This document shows, in pieces, positions 8,058-16,521 of a DNA stretch of 64,000 bases; position 1 is the stretch's first letter; every line of letters starts with the position of its first letter. The position numbers and the translations under genes were made by a program. The DNA is from Rhodococcus sp. Leaf278. Lineage in GTDB: Bacteria > Actinomycetota > Actinomycetes > Mycobacteriales > Mycobacteriaceae. The DNA is taken from assembly GCF_001426085.1 (NCBI RefSeq), contig NZ_LMRR01000045.1, forward strand, positions 46,737-110,736, written 5' to 3'. The notes under the pieces were generated by a model, which saw nothing but the letters and a program-made list of their open reading frames with translations, did not search any database and was not told the DNA's origin.

Positions 8058-9013
8058 CCAAATCCTCCTTGCGCACTCGCGTGACGGCCGCGCTGGACGC
8101 CGAGCTCGGCGTTGCGGTCGACACGTTCGAGCCTTTGCTTGGTGGCCATTCCGGATTGACCTACCGAGTGACGACGTCCGGCGGCGACTTCGTCGTGAAG
8201 GCTGTCCCGGATGGGCAGCGGTCGGTCGGGCGGCACGACATGCTTCGGCAGGCCTCGATTCTGCGTGCGCTGGCCGACACCGATGTGCCGGTACCGGCAA
8301 TCGTCGCGGTCGACGAGGAGGAACCGGCCTGGTTCGCCATGGAGCTCGTCGTCGGTGAGTCGCTCGAACCGGTGCTCGACGACCCCGAGGTGGAACCGAG
8401 TATCGCGGCCGCACGAATGCGGCGAGCGGCGGAGGTGCTGCCGGCGTTGCACGCCGTTCCGCTCGCGAGCATTCCTGATACGGGCGACATCCTTTCGCCG
8501 GCCGACGAATTGGATCGCTGGTCCAAGACGCTCGCTGCGGTTCCGGTGGAACTGGTCGAGGGTGCCGACGAGTTGGTTCGACTTCTCCGTCGAGACATTC
8601 CGGAAGCGATCACACCGACACTCGTCCATGGGGACTACCGGCTGGGAAACATCATCTCCGACGGTCTCGAGCCGGCGGCTCTGATCGACTGGGAAATCTG
8701 GAGCGCAGGTGATCCACGCGTCGAACTGGGGTGGTTCCTGGTTTTCGCCGACGGCACCAACTTTCCCGGGGTCGGCCGAGACGTGCCCGGTCTGCCCAGT
8801 AGCGAAGAACTGATCTCCTGCTACACCGCGAGCGGTCCGGCGCTGCCGGACATGACGTGGTTCGACGCCCTCGGGCGACTGAAGATGGCGGCGATCATGG
8901 GTCACAATCTGCGTCGGCACCGCGAAGGTCGCCACATCGACCCGGATCAGGAAAAGCTGCCCGCGACCATCCGCAGGTTGATCGACACCGGCACCGCATT
9001 GCTCGCGCGCTGA
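8054..9013 (+). CDS. APH-fold kinase, LvaA/ACAD10-like
   Basis: A 319-residue protein of the aminoglycoside phosphotransferase fold. The start at 8054 overlaps the previous stop (ATGA). Kinase residues are clear: HGDYRLGNI (His192 to Ile200, with catalytic Asp194 and metal ligand Asn199) and LIDWE with the Mg-binding Asp212. VVKAVP near residue 48 supplies the ATP lysine. In this setting it is unlikely to be a drug-resistance gene. Kinases of this family next to acyl-CoA dehydrogenases (LvaA in levulinate catabolism, the N-terminal part of mammalian ACAD10/11) phosphorylate the hydroxyl of 4-hydroxyacyl-CoA so that it can be eliminated. That role is inferred from family and neighbours. Confidence 0.82.
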   Translation: MTKSSLRTRVTAALDAELGVAVDTFEPLLGGHSGLTYRVTTSGGDFVVKAVPDGQRSVGRHDMLRQASILRALADTDVPVPAIVAVDEEEPAWFAMELVVGESLEPVLDDPEVEPSIAAARMRRAAEVLPALHAVPLASIPDTGDILSPADELDRWSKTLAAVPVELVEGADELVRLLRRDIPEAITPTLVHGDYRLGNIISDGLEPAALIDWEIWSAGDPRVELGWFLVFADGTNFPGVGRDVPGLPSSEELISCYTASGPALPDMTWFDALGRLKMAAIMGHNLRRHREGRHIDPDQEKLPATIRRLIDTGTALLAR

Positions 9014-9044
9014 CGCCCCCTTCACTCGACAGGAGCACAACGAA

Positions 9045-10247
9045 GTGGACTTTTCCTACTCACAGCGGACGGCCGAATTGTCGGCCACGCTCGAGACATT
9101 CATGGACGACCACGTCTACCCGGCCGAGAGTGTCTACGACGCTCAGATCGCCGCGAACGACAATCCGCACGAGCAACCGCAGATCATGCGGGATCTGCAG
9201 GCACGCGCCCGTGAACTCGGGTTGTGGAACCTGTTCATGACCCATGACGGCCTCGGTGCGGGATTGACCAATCTCGAGTATGCGCCGCTCGCCGAGATCG
9301 TCGGCCGTTCCATCATCGGGAACGAGGCGATCAACTGCTCGGCACCCGATACCGGCAACATGGAAATCCTGGCTATGTACGGCACCGAGGAGCAGAAGGA
9401 GCAGTGGCTGAAGCCGCTGCTGGACTGCACCATTCGCTCTGCGTTCGCCATGACCGAACCCGATGTCGCGAGCTCGGACGCCACGAACATCACCTCGACC
9501 ATCACTCGTGACGGGGACGAGTACGTCGTCAACGGCCGAAAGTGGTACACCTCGGGCGTTCTCGATCCCGACTGCAAGCTCATGATCTTCATGGGGAAGT
9601 CGGATCCGGACAGTTCCACCTACCGCAGGCAGAGCATGATTCTGGTTCCGGCCGACGCACCCGGCGTAGAGGTGGTGCGCGACCTACCCATGTTCGGATT
9701 TCAGGATCGTCTGGGCCACGGGGAAGTTCAGTTCACCGACGTGCGCGTGCCCGCCGCCAACATGCTGGGGGAGGAGGGCGACGGATTCGCCATCGCACAG
9801 GGGCGACTCGGCCCAGGCCGCATGCACTACGCCATGCGGGCGATCGGCATGGCCGAGCGCGCACTGGAGATGATGTGTCGGCGCTCGCTCGTTCGGCAGG
9901 CGTTCGGCGGACCGTTGTCCGATCAAGGTGTGGTGCGTGAGTGGATTGCGCGCAGCCGCATGGAGATCGACCAGATTCGGTTGTTGGTGCTGAAGTCGGC
10001 ATGGTTGATGGATACCGCCGGAAATGCTTCGGCCCGTTCGGAAGTCGCTGCCATCAAGGTGGCTGCGATGGAGGTGGCCCACAAGGTTGTCGACCGAGCG
10101 GTGCAGACGTACGGTGCCGCCGGAGTCAGCAACGACACCATTCTCGCTCGGCTCTACGCCATCACCCGAGCTCTGCAGATTGCCGACGGCCCCAACGAGG
10201 TCCATCTGCGGACCATCGCCCGACTCGAGGTCAAGAGGTACGCATGA
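9045..10247 (+). CDS. Acyl-CoA dehydrogenase 3, LvaC/ACAD11-like
   Basis: A 400-residue acyl-CoA dehydrogenase with a GTG start preceded by AGGAG. It opens with MDFSYSQRTAELSATLETFM, a start I associate with the dehydrogenase subgroup found next to APH kinases (LvaC, ACAD10/11). AMTEPDVASSDATN is the FAD and substrate loop, and YGAAGVSNDTILARLYAITR near the C-terminus lies in the flavin-contact region. It is the natural partner of the kinase 31 bp upstream and may eliminate a phosphate from a 4-phosphoacyl-CoA rather than perform simple oxidation. The next gene overlaps by 4 bp. Confidence 0.86.
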   Translation: MDFSYSQRTAELSATLETFMDDHVYPAESVYDAQIAANDNPHEQPQIMRDLQARARELGLWNLFMTHDGLGAGLTNLEYAPLAEIVGRSIIGNEAINCSAPDTGNMEILAMYGTEEQKEQWLKPLLDCTIRSAFAMTEPDVASSDATNITSTITRDGDEYVVNGRKWYTSGVLDPDCKLMIFMGKSDPDSSTYRRQSMILVPADAPGVEVVRDLPMFGFQDRLGHGEVQFTDVRVPAANMLGEEGDGFAIAQGRLGPGRMHYAMRAIGMAERALEMMCRRSLVRQAFGGPLSDQGVVREWIARSRMEIDQIRLLVLKSAWLMDTAGNASARSEVAAIKVAAMEVAHKVVDRAVQTYGAAGVSNDTILARLYAITRALQIADGPNEVHLRTIARLEVKRYA

Positions 10248-11002
10248 GTACACCGAAATTGGACGGCAAGGTCGCGCTGGTGACAGGAGCCAGCCGTGGG
10301 TTGGGTCTGGCCATTGCCCGCGGTCTGAAGGACGCAGGCGCGACCGTCATCGTGTCGAGCCGCAAGCTCGAGGCCTGCGAGAGTGCGGTCTCGAGCCTGG
10401 GTGACGCGGGCCCGGGCAGCGCACATCCGTATGCGTTGCACGTCGGACACTGGGACAGCATCGAGCCGGCCGTGGACGACATCATTTCTCGTTTCGGGAG
10501 CCTGGACATCGTCGTCAACAACGCCGGGATCGCGCCGCTGGCCGAGAACCTGGTGTCGGTGACAGAGGGACTGTGGGACAAGACGATCGAGGTCAATCTC
10601 AAGGGACCGTTCCGGCTGATGGCCGTGGCTGGTGACCGGATGGCGGCCGCGGGAGGTGGGTCCATCATCAATATTTCGAGCATCGGTGCCGAGCGACCCA
10701 GCCCGCCCGAGGCGATGTATGCAGCAGCCAAGAACGGTCTCAATGCGCTGACACGCGCGTTCGCCCAGGAATACGCGCCCACGGTTCGCGTCAACTGTGT
10801 GATGCCCGGCGGTTTCGCTACCGATATGGCCGAGAACTGGGACGAGGAGTTCATCGGCAAGATCGTCGACCGGCTCCCGGCCGGGCGGTTGGGACGGCCC
10901 GACGAACTCGCCGGATTGATCACTCATCTCGCCTCGGACGAGGCCGGATACACGACGGGCGCGATCATCCCGGTCGACGGCGGCCGCACTTCCGTCTACT
11001 GA
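10244..11002 (+). CDS. SDR-family oxidoreductase 1
   Basis: A 252-residue classical SDR. It has the cofactor motif TGASRGLGLAIA, the NNAG structural motif, the catalytic serine region INISS and the YxxxK pair in MYAAAKNG. It ends in PVDGGRTSVY, close to the usual GG terminus. SSRK after the second strand suggests NADP preference, weakly. The ATG overlaps the previous stop. In the LvaA/LvaC-type reading it would act on a 3-hydroxyacyl or ketone intermediate; the substrate is unknown. Confidence 0.86.
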   Translation: MSTPKLDGKVALVTGASRGLGLAIARGLKDAGATVIVSSRKLEACESAVSSLGDAGPGSAHPYALHVGHWDSIEPAVDDIISRFGSLDIVVNNAGIAPLAENLVSVTEGLWDKTIEVNLKGPFRLMAVAGDRMAAAGGGSIINISSIGAERPSPPEAMYAAAKNGLNALTRAFAQEYAPTVRVNCVMPGGFATDMAENWDEEFIGKIVDRLPAGRLGRPDELAGLITHLASDEAGYTTGAIIPVDGGRTSVY

Positions 11003-11045
11003 CCGATCACTCGTATTGTCCGACAATCAGTTTGGAAGTGGACAC

Positions 11046-11804
11046 ATGACTCAGGACATGTTCTCCCTGACCGGTCGCGTCGCTGTGGTCACCGGTGCCT
11101 CGTCGGGGCTCGGCCTCGGTTTCGCCCGGGCGCTCGCCGCGGCCGGTGCCACGGTGTACGCAGCAGCGCGGCGGCTCGACCGGCTCGACGCGTTGTCGGC
11201 CGAGATTCCGGCCATCGTGCCCGTCCGCTGTGACGTCACCGACGACCGCGACCGGCGAGCGCTGGTCGATCGATGCTTCGATGAATGCGGCCGGCTCGAC
11301 GTCGTGATCAACAACGCGGGAAAGCCCGGCCCCCCCAATGCCGAGGACGAGACACTCGACGGTTTCCAGTCCATCCTCGACGTCAACCTGATCGCCGGGT
11401 TCCATCTGGCCACGTATGCGGTCGGCAAGATGCCGAGTGAGGCAACAGCGTCGATCATCAACATCTCCTCGGTGATCGGGTTGGTGTCCACTGCGCCGAT
11501 CGGCGGTGCCAGTTACGCGGCGTCGAAGGCAGGCACGCTCGGCCTCACTCGCGAACTCGCCGGTCAGTGGGGTCGCCGAGGCATTCGCGTCAACGCCGTC
11601 GTGCCCGGATGGTTCGATACGGAGATGACCGATGGCCTGTTCACCAACGACAAGTCCGCGGGGTGGGTGCGGCGAAACACCATGCTGGGACGCGGCGGTG
11701 TCGACGGTGAGATCGACGGTGCCGTGCTGTTTCTGGCCTCGGACGCCAGCTCGTACATGACCGGCCAGACCCTGGTGGTCGACGGCGGATGGACGGCGCG
11801 CTGA
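11046..11804 (+). CDS. SDR-family oxidoreductase 2
   Basis: A 252-residue SDR. ATG 11046 is used because GGAAGTGG lies just before it; an in-frame TTG 30 bp upstream is less likely. Motifs seen are TGASSGLGLGFA, NNAG, INISSVIG and SYAASKAG, and the protein ends DGGWTAR. AARRLDR after the second strand suggests NADP(H). It is 43 bp after SDR 1, and its stop overlaps the alcohol dehydrogenase ATG by one base (TGATG). Confidence 0.86.
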   Translation: MTQDMFSLTGRVAVVTGASSGLGLGFARALAAAGATVYAAARRLDRLDALSAEIPAIVPVRCDVTDDRDRRALVDRCFDECGRLDVVINNAGKPGPPNAEDETLDGFQSILDVNLIAGFHLATYAVGKMPSEATASIINISSVIGLVSTAPIGGASYAASKAGTLGLTRELAGQWGRRGIRVNAVVPGWFDTEMTDGLFTNDKSAGWVRRNTMLGRGGVDGEIDGAVLFLASDASSYMTGQTLVVDGGWTAR

Positions 11805-12880
11805 TGTTGGCCGTGCAGCTGTGCGAGTGGGGCAGCGGACCGGAGTTTCGGGAGGTACCGAACCCGATACCGGCCGGCGAGGAGCTTCTGGTCCGCGTCG
11901 ACGCCGCCGGACTCTGCCGGTCCGATCTGCACGTGATGGATTCGGGCACGGAGGTTTTCGACTACCGGCTGCCGATGACGCTGGGGCACGAAGTAGCGGG
12001 CACGGTCGTATCGGCCGGCCCGTCGGCCGACAGTTCATGGATCGGCCGCGCCGTGGTCGTACACGGAATCTGGAGTTGCGGAACGTGCCCCAACTGCCTG
12101 CGGGGCAGAGAGAATTACTGTCGGTCGCTGGTTCGACGTCCTGACGGTCGGCTGGCCCCCATCGGAAACGGACTCGGATATCCAGGCGGCCTCGCAGAAC
12201 TGATGCTGGTGCCGTCCGAGCGGGCACTGGTTCCGACCGGCACCCTCGATCCGTGCAGTGCCGCGCCCCTGGCCGACGCGGCACTGACTGCCTACCATGC
12301 CATTCGCACCAATTCCACGGTGATCGACAGCCGCAGCGTCGTAGTCGTGGTCGGAGTCGGCGGTCTCGGCCACCTTGCCCTGCAGATTCTGCGCACCATG
12401 GACGTGCCGCACATCATCGCAATCGACTCCAAGGCCGAAGCCGCCGCTGTGGCCGAGTCCTCGGGAGCGCACGAGTTCTACGACTCCGTTTCCGCTGCGG
12501 CGCAACGGCTCACGACACTGGGTGGTGCGGACCTCGTTCTCGACTTCGTCGGCGCGCCGACCACAACCGCGCCGGCCGCCTCCCAGCTTCGGAACGGGGG
12601 TTCTCTTGTCGTGGTAGGCAGCGCCGGCGGCCGATTGACAGCCGGGAAGGATGTCGGTCTGGCCGCAGGATGGACGGTGGATGCACCGTTCTGGGGCACG
12701 CGAGCCGACCTCGAAGCCGTTGTCGCACTGGCGCAGGACGGCCTGTTACGCGCCGAAATCACCACCTTCCCCTTCACCGAGGCGATCTCTGCCTACGACC
12801 GATTGCGGAACGGATCCGTCACCGGCCGTGCAGTCCTCGACATGAGTGCATCGCGCACCAGGAAAGAGTCACACCAGTGA
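11804..12880 (+). CDS. Zinc-dependent alcohol dehydrogenase (MDR family)
   Basis: A 358-residue medium-chain dehydrogenase. The start at 11804 shares one base with the preceding stop. GLCRSDLHVMDSG holds the catalytic-zinc cysteine, LGHEVAGTV the zinc histidine and glutamate, and SCGTCPNCLRGRENYC the four structural-zinc cysteines. VVGVGGLGHLALQ is the Rossmann dinucleotide motif. It would oxidise an alcohol to an aldehyde or ketone. Placed just before the acyl-CoA ligase, it suggests an alcohol enters the pathway upstream of acid activation, or that a hydroxyl is oxidised later. The last four bases overlap the ligase GTG. Confidence 0.88.
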   Translation: MLAVQLCEWGSGPEFREVPNPIPAGEELLVRVDAAGLCRSDLHVMDSGTEVFDYRLPMTLGHEVAGTVVSAGPSADSSWIGRAVVVHGIWSCGTCPNCLRGRENYCRSLVRRPDGRLAPIGNGLGYPGGLAELMLVPSERALVPTGTLDPCSAAPLADAALTAYHAIRTNSTVIDSRSVVVVVGVGGLGHLALQILRTMDVPHIIAIDSKAEAAAVAESSGAHEFYDSVSAAAQRLTTLGGADLVLDFVGAPTTTAPAASQLRNGGSLVVVGSAGGRLTAGKDVGLAAGWTVDAPFWGTRADLEAVVALAQDGLLRAEITTFPFTEAISAYDRLRNGSVTGRAVLDMSASRTRKESHQ

Positions 12881-14394
12881 AACGGCTTGCCCGCGAGATG
12901 GTCATTCGCGCCGAACAGAATCCCGATGCAGTCGCCGTCGTCGACGAGGACGGCAGCCACACGCTCCGGACCGTCGTCGAGGCGGCGAAATCGCTTGCCG
13001 ACGTCTTCGGTGGTATCGACCCCAGCCCCCCGACCGTGGTGATTCAGGCCGACAACACCTGGGGCACCGTCGCTGCTGCCCTCGGTGTCGGACTCGCCGG
13101 CGGTGTGGTCGCGGTGGTCAGCCCGCACGCAACGGAGTCGGAGTTCGCCTTGGCGCTCGAGGACATCCGACCGGACGCCGTCGTCGGAACGCCCGAGGCT
13201 CTTCGTCATTGGGGTGTGACCGACACGCTCCTTCCTCTGGACACGCCCGCCTTCGGCTCGTATCGCGTGCGGGCGACCGATCGCGCTTTCGCCGCTGTCG
13301 CCCGGTGGAACGGCGGTGACGCGATTGCGATGACCTCGGGCTCGACCGGACGACCGAAGTGCGTGGTGCAATCCGAAGACGCGATCAGGTATGCGTCCAC
13401 ATCCACCATCGATGCCGTCGGACTGCGCCCCGGCGAGGCGATCGGTGCCTTCGTTCCGCTGTCGTCGGTTGCTGCATTCTGCTTCGGAATGTACTTGCCG
13501 GCGTTACTGGGTGGCCCGATGGTGGCCATCGGAAAGTGGTCCCCGGAGGCGGCCCTGCGGGCAGCGCGAGAACACCGGATTGCTTGGACGATGCTGGTTC
13601 CGACCATGGCTCTCCAGCTGTCGGTCGCCCCGAATTCCGAGGGCGCGTTGGACACCATGCGCGCTATGACGGTCGGCGGCGGGCCGATGAGCGAGCGCGC
13701 CCTCGCCAAGGCCGAACAATGGTTGCACACCACATTCCTCCGAGTGTTCGGAATGTCCGAGTGCTTGGGCCACACCACACCTGCGCTCGACGACCCGGTG
13801 TCGATTCGCCTCGGACGCGATGGGCGACCGTTTCCCGGAACCACAGTGCGGGCAGTGGACGCGGACGGTCATCCGCTCCCCGTGGACGACATCGGCTCGG
13901 CGCAGGTCACAGGGCCGTCACTGTTCGTCGGGTACGCACGAGCCGGGACTCCGGTCCCACCCGAACTGACGCCTGACGGCTTTCTTCCGACGGGTGATCT
14001 GGTGGAGGTCGCGGCGGACGGTTCCATTCGCGTGATGGGCCGGCAGAAGCAGATCATCATCCGCGGCGGACGCAACATCGACATCAACGAGGTCGAGTCG
14101 GCCATTGCCTCCCTGCAGTCGGTGGTGCAGGTCTGTGTCGTACCGGTGCCCGACGACCTGCTGGGGGAGCGTGCAGCAGCGCTCGTCGTGACCGGCGGTG
14201 AACAGCTCGGTCTCGACGACGTCACCGCGCAATTGGCGATCGACGATTTTCCCAAGTCGAAGTGGCCGGAATATGTGTTCACCGTCGACGATCTACCGCA
14301 GAATCGCGTCGGAAAGCTGTCTCGACCGGATGCGACAGCACTTGCTCGCCAGCTCGCCGCTACAACTGACTCGAATTCACATCGAAAAATGTAA
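12877..14394 (+). CDS. AMP-dependent acyl-CoA ligase (ANL family)
   Basis: A 505-residue acid-CoA ligase. The GTG at 12877 overlaps the upstream stop (GTGA) and has GGAAAG upstream; the open frame continues far upstream but only as a shadow of the dehydrogenase gene. The P-loop AMTSGSTGRPKCV, the core FGMSE, the hinge region PTGDLVEVAADGSI and the A8 loop GRQKQIIIRGGRN are all present. The C-terminal catalytic lysine is likely in NRVGKLSR. It should activate the pathway's carboxylic acid with ATP and CoA. The chain-length range is not clear. Confidence 0.9.
   Translation: MKRLAREMVIRAEQNPDAVAVVDEDGSHTLRTVVEAAKSLADVFGGIDPSPPTVVIQADNTWGTVAAALGVGLAGGVVAVVSPHATESEFALALEDIRPDAVVGTPEALRHWGVTDTLLPLDTPAFGSYRVRATDRAFAAVARWNGGDAIAMTSGSTGRPKCVVQSEDAIRYASTSTIDAVGLRPGEAIGAFVPLSSVAAFCFGMYLPALLGGPMVAIGKWSPEAALRAAREHRIAWTMLVPTMALQLSVAPNSEGALDTMRAMTVGGGPMSERALAKAEQWLHTTFLRVFGMSECLGHTTPALDDPVSIRLGRDGRPFPGTTVRAVDADGHPLPVDDIGSAQVTGPSLFVGYARAGTPVPPELTPDGFLPTGDLVEVAADGSIRVMGRQKQIIIRGGRNIDINEVESAIASLQSVVQVCVVPVPDDLLGERAAALVVTGGEQLGLDDVTAQLAIDDFPKSKWPEYVFTVDDLPQNRVGKLSRPDATALARQLAATTDSNSHRKM
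14367..14379. promoter_or_regulatory. Candidate TetR operator, site 4 (weaker)
   Basis: TGACTCGAATTCA differs from TGAA-N5-TTCA at one position. It lies at the 3' end of the ligase gene, about 58 bp before the TetR ATG, where an autoregulatory site would be expected. Confidence 0.35.
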
Positions 14395-14436
14395 GCTCTC
14401 ACCGAGGCTGAATACGTTCTATCAGTAGGGGCAATC

Positions 14437-15060
14437 ATGACCGTAGGAACCGACGTTCGGCGCGAGAGCCCGCGGTCCAAGAGGACGCGGATCCTGTCGG
14501 CGGCCATCGACCACTTCGGCAAGGTGGGATACGAGCACACCAAGTGGGCGTCGATCGCCGACGAGGTCGGTATCGGTCAGACCGCGCTCTACCACTACTT
14601 CGAGTCCAAAGCGCACTGCTTGTTGACCATCATGCGCGTCGAACTCGCGGACTCCGCCGCCCGCTTCGTGGCGGCCACCGACGGCGTGACGCACGCCGAG
14701 GATGCACTTCGCGCCGCGATTGCCGCGTCCTTGGCGGCATCACCGCAGGATGCCTTGGCCCGTCGTATTCTGCACAATCACATGGACCTCCTGGCGACCG
14801 AACGGCAGTCGGCCAAGGAGGAGGCCGAGCGAGTCGAGTGCCGTGCACTCGTGCAGCGAATCGAGCAGGACTGGACCGGACTGGTCGGGCGGGGGATCGA
14901 GGCGGGCCAGTTCGCGGAGTCGAATCCGACCATGTCCGCGCGACTGGTACTCGCTCTGGTGGTCAGCGTGTGGCGGTGGTATCGGCCCGACGGTCGACTG
15001 AGCATCGACGAGATCACTGCGCTGGTCACGGACGCGGCCATTCGCGTCGTACGTAAGTAG
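14437..15060 (+). CDS. TetR-family transcriptional regulator
   Basis: A 207-residue TetR repressor. The N-terminal helix-turn-helix runs from RTRILSAAIDHFGKVGYEHT through IADEVGIGQTALYHYFESK, ending about residue 60; the rest is a helical ligand-binding domain. AGGGG precedes ATG 14437 at a good distance. It is embedded in the catabolic cluster and is the obvious candidate to bind the TGAA-N5-TTCA palindromes, with a CoA thioester of the pathway as probable inducer (inference from KstR-like family members). Confidence 0.88.
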   Translation: MTVGTDVRRESPRSKRTRILSAAIDHFGKVGYEHTKWASIADEVGIGQTALYHYFESKAHCLLTIMRVELADSAARFVAATDGVTHAEDALRAAIAASLAASPQDALARRILHNHMDLLATERQSAKEEAERVECRALVQRIEQDWTGLVGRGIEAGQFAESNPTMSARLVLALVVSVWRWYRPDGRLSIDEITALVTDAAIRVVRK

Positions 15061-15118
15061 TCGTCCGCACGTAGCGGGACGACGGCCGACCCAGCCGACG
15101 TTTGGTGGCCGACCAAAC

Positions 15119-15131
15119 TGAACAGAATTCA
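15119..15131. promoter_or_regulatory. Candidate TetR operator, site 3
   Basis: TGAACAGAATTCA matches TGAA-N5-TTCA and is flanked by AAC on the left and CTT on the right. It lies 12 bp upstream of ATG 15144, with the ribosome site AGGAGA in between, so a bound repressor would block the EthD-like/hydrolase unit. Confidence 0.58.
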
Positions 15132-15143
15132 CTTAGGAGAAAA

Positions 15144-15479
15144 ATGTACAACCTGGTTCTTGTCGCAGCGCGCCCGGAAGAGTGGACTCACGAGCAGTTC
15201 ATCACGTGGTGGCGCGGCGAGCACGCCGACGTCACATACCCCTTGCCGGGCTTGCTCCGGTGGCAGCACACCGAACTGCTCGACGCATTCGGGAGCAAAT
15301 CGCAAGGGTGGGACGGATTGTCGGTGCTCAGCTTCGAATCGCGCGACGCACTCGAGGCCGCCCTGGCCAGTGACGAGTGGAAAGCCGCCGTCGCGCATGT
15401 CGGGACCATGGGTGGCCGACGAATGATGTGGTACGGCGACGAGAAGACGATGGTGCCCCTCGCGAGCGACGCGGGATGA
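15144..15479 (+). CDS. EthD-like ferredoxin-fold protein
   Basis: A 111-residue protein. ATG 15144 is chosen because AGGAGA lies four bases upstream and an operator precedes it. The sequence begins MYNLVLVAARPEEWTHEQF, continues with WWRGEHADV, and has a late GGRRMMWYG; this pattern resembles dimeric alpha-beta barrel proteins of the EthD type. Such proteins accompany catabolic clusters as small isomerases, decarboxylases or accessory factors. The ATG of the metallo-hydrolase overlaps its stop. Confidence 0.72.
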   Translation: MYNLVLVAARPEEWTHEQFITWWRGEHADVTYPLPGLLRWQHTELLDAFGSKSQGWDGLSVLSFESRDALEAALASDEWKAAVAHVGTMGGRRMMWYGDEKTMVPLASDAG

Positions 15480-16492
15480 CGTCGTCCTGGGCCGACCCGG
15501 GCTGTTTTGGGGTGGCAGACGGCGTTCATCGCGTTCCACTACAGATGCCACAGGACGGCCTGCGTGCCATCAATGTCTATGTGCTGGAGACCGATACGGG
15601 TCTGGTGCTGATCGACGGTGGTTGGCACCGGACATCCACCCACGACGAGCTCGTCGACGCGCTGCGCCGCATCGGACGTCGGCCCTCGGAGATCCACGAC
15701 GTGTACGTCACCCACGTACATCGTGATCACTACACGTTCGCTGTCGAGTTGCGGCGTTTGTACGGGACTCGGGTGCATCTCGGTGCCGCAGAGGCACCGG
15801 GCATCGAGGCAATAGGTCGATTACGTAGCAACGTTCCGGTCAGCTCGATCCGCGAGCTCGAACGCGCAGGCGCGCCCGACATCGCCCGTATCGCGGCGGA
15901 GAGCGGGGCAGCCGAACCCTTCGATGCTTCGGACTGGGAGCCACCGGACACCTGGTTGCAGGCCGGCCCCCTGGACATTCCCGGCCATGCGGTGGACGCC
16001 GTACATACCCCCGGTCATACCAAGGGCCACATGGTGTTTCAGGATGCGGAACGGAATCTGTCCTACACCGGCGACCACGTTCTGCCCACGATCACGCCGT
16101 CGATCGGGTTCGAGCTCGGCGAGTGGGATCTGCCACTGGCCAAGTACTTGGCGTCGCTGACCGTGATGCTCGACGAACCGGACCGGACGATGTTGCCGTC
16201 GCACGGACATCCGGGTGCGGGCGTGCACGAGCGCTGCCGGCAGCTGCTCGAGCACCACGACCGCCGCCTGGCGGCTACCGAGCACGCTGTCGAGTCCGCT
16301 GGTCGCGCAACGGGGTTGGACGTAGCGTCCGCCCTCACCTGGACCCGACACGATCGATCCTTCGCAACTCTGGACAGCTTCAACCAGATGGTGGCGACCT
16401 GCGAGACGCTCGCCCATCTCGATGTCCTGGTCCAGCGCGGCAGGCTGTCGGCGCAGACGTCCAGCGGGGTGAACTTCTTCACCACCTGCTGA
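15476..16492 (+). CDS. Metallo-beta-lactamase-fold hydrolase
   Basis: A 338-residue MBL-fold enzyme. The zinc motif HVHRDHYT (HxHxDH), a later HTPGHTKGH histidine, the bridging Asp in YTGDHV and a C-terminal SHGHPG histidine are all present, so it should bind two metals. No signal peptide is seen. Enzymes of this type hydrolyse thioesters, lactones or esters. In this cluster it could open a lactone to the hydroxy acid or recycle CoA from a dead-end thioester. It is coupled to the EthD-like gene and faces the ABC operon with only 29 bp between stops. Confidence 0.82.
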   Translation: MTSSWADPGCFGVADGVHRVPLQMPQDGLRAINVYVLETDTGLVLIDGGWHRTSTHDELVDALRRIGRRPSEIHDVYVTHVHRDHYTFAVELRRLYGTRVHLGAAEAPGIEAIGRLRSNVPVSSIRELERAGAPDIARIAAESGAAEPFDASDWEPPDTWLQAGPLDIPGHAVDAVHTPGHTKGHMVFQDAERNLSYTGDHVLPTITPSIGFELGEWDLPLAKYLASLTVMLDEPDRTMLPSHGHPGAGVHERCRQLLEHHDRRLAATEHAVESAGRATGLDVASALTWTRHDRSFATLDSFNQMVATCETLAHLDVLVQRGRLSAQTSSGVNFFTTC

Positions 16493-16521
16493 AGCGCTTG
16501 GCCGACAGCCTCCCGGAGCGG

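Noticed and set aside
8054..9013. Aminoglycoside resistance kinase
   Set aside because: The APH fold is present, but the gene is coupled to acyl-CoA dehydrogenases within a catabolic operon, which favours an LvaA/ACAD10-like role.
12253..12876. Upstream extension of the acyl-CoA ligase frame
   Set aside because: It covers the alcohol dehydrogenase in another frame, is rich in Arg and Gly without motifs, and the GTG at 12877 has a ribosome site and the usual GTGA overlap.
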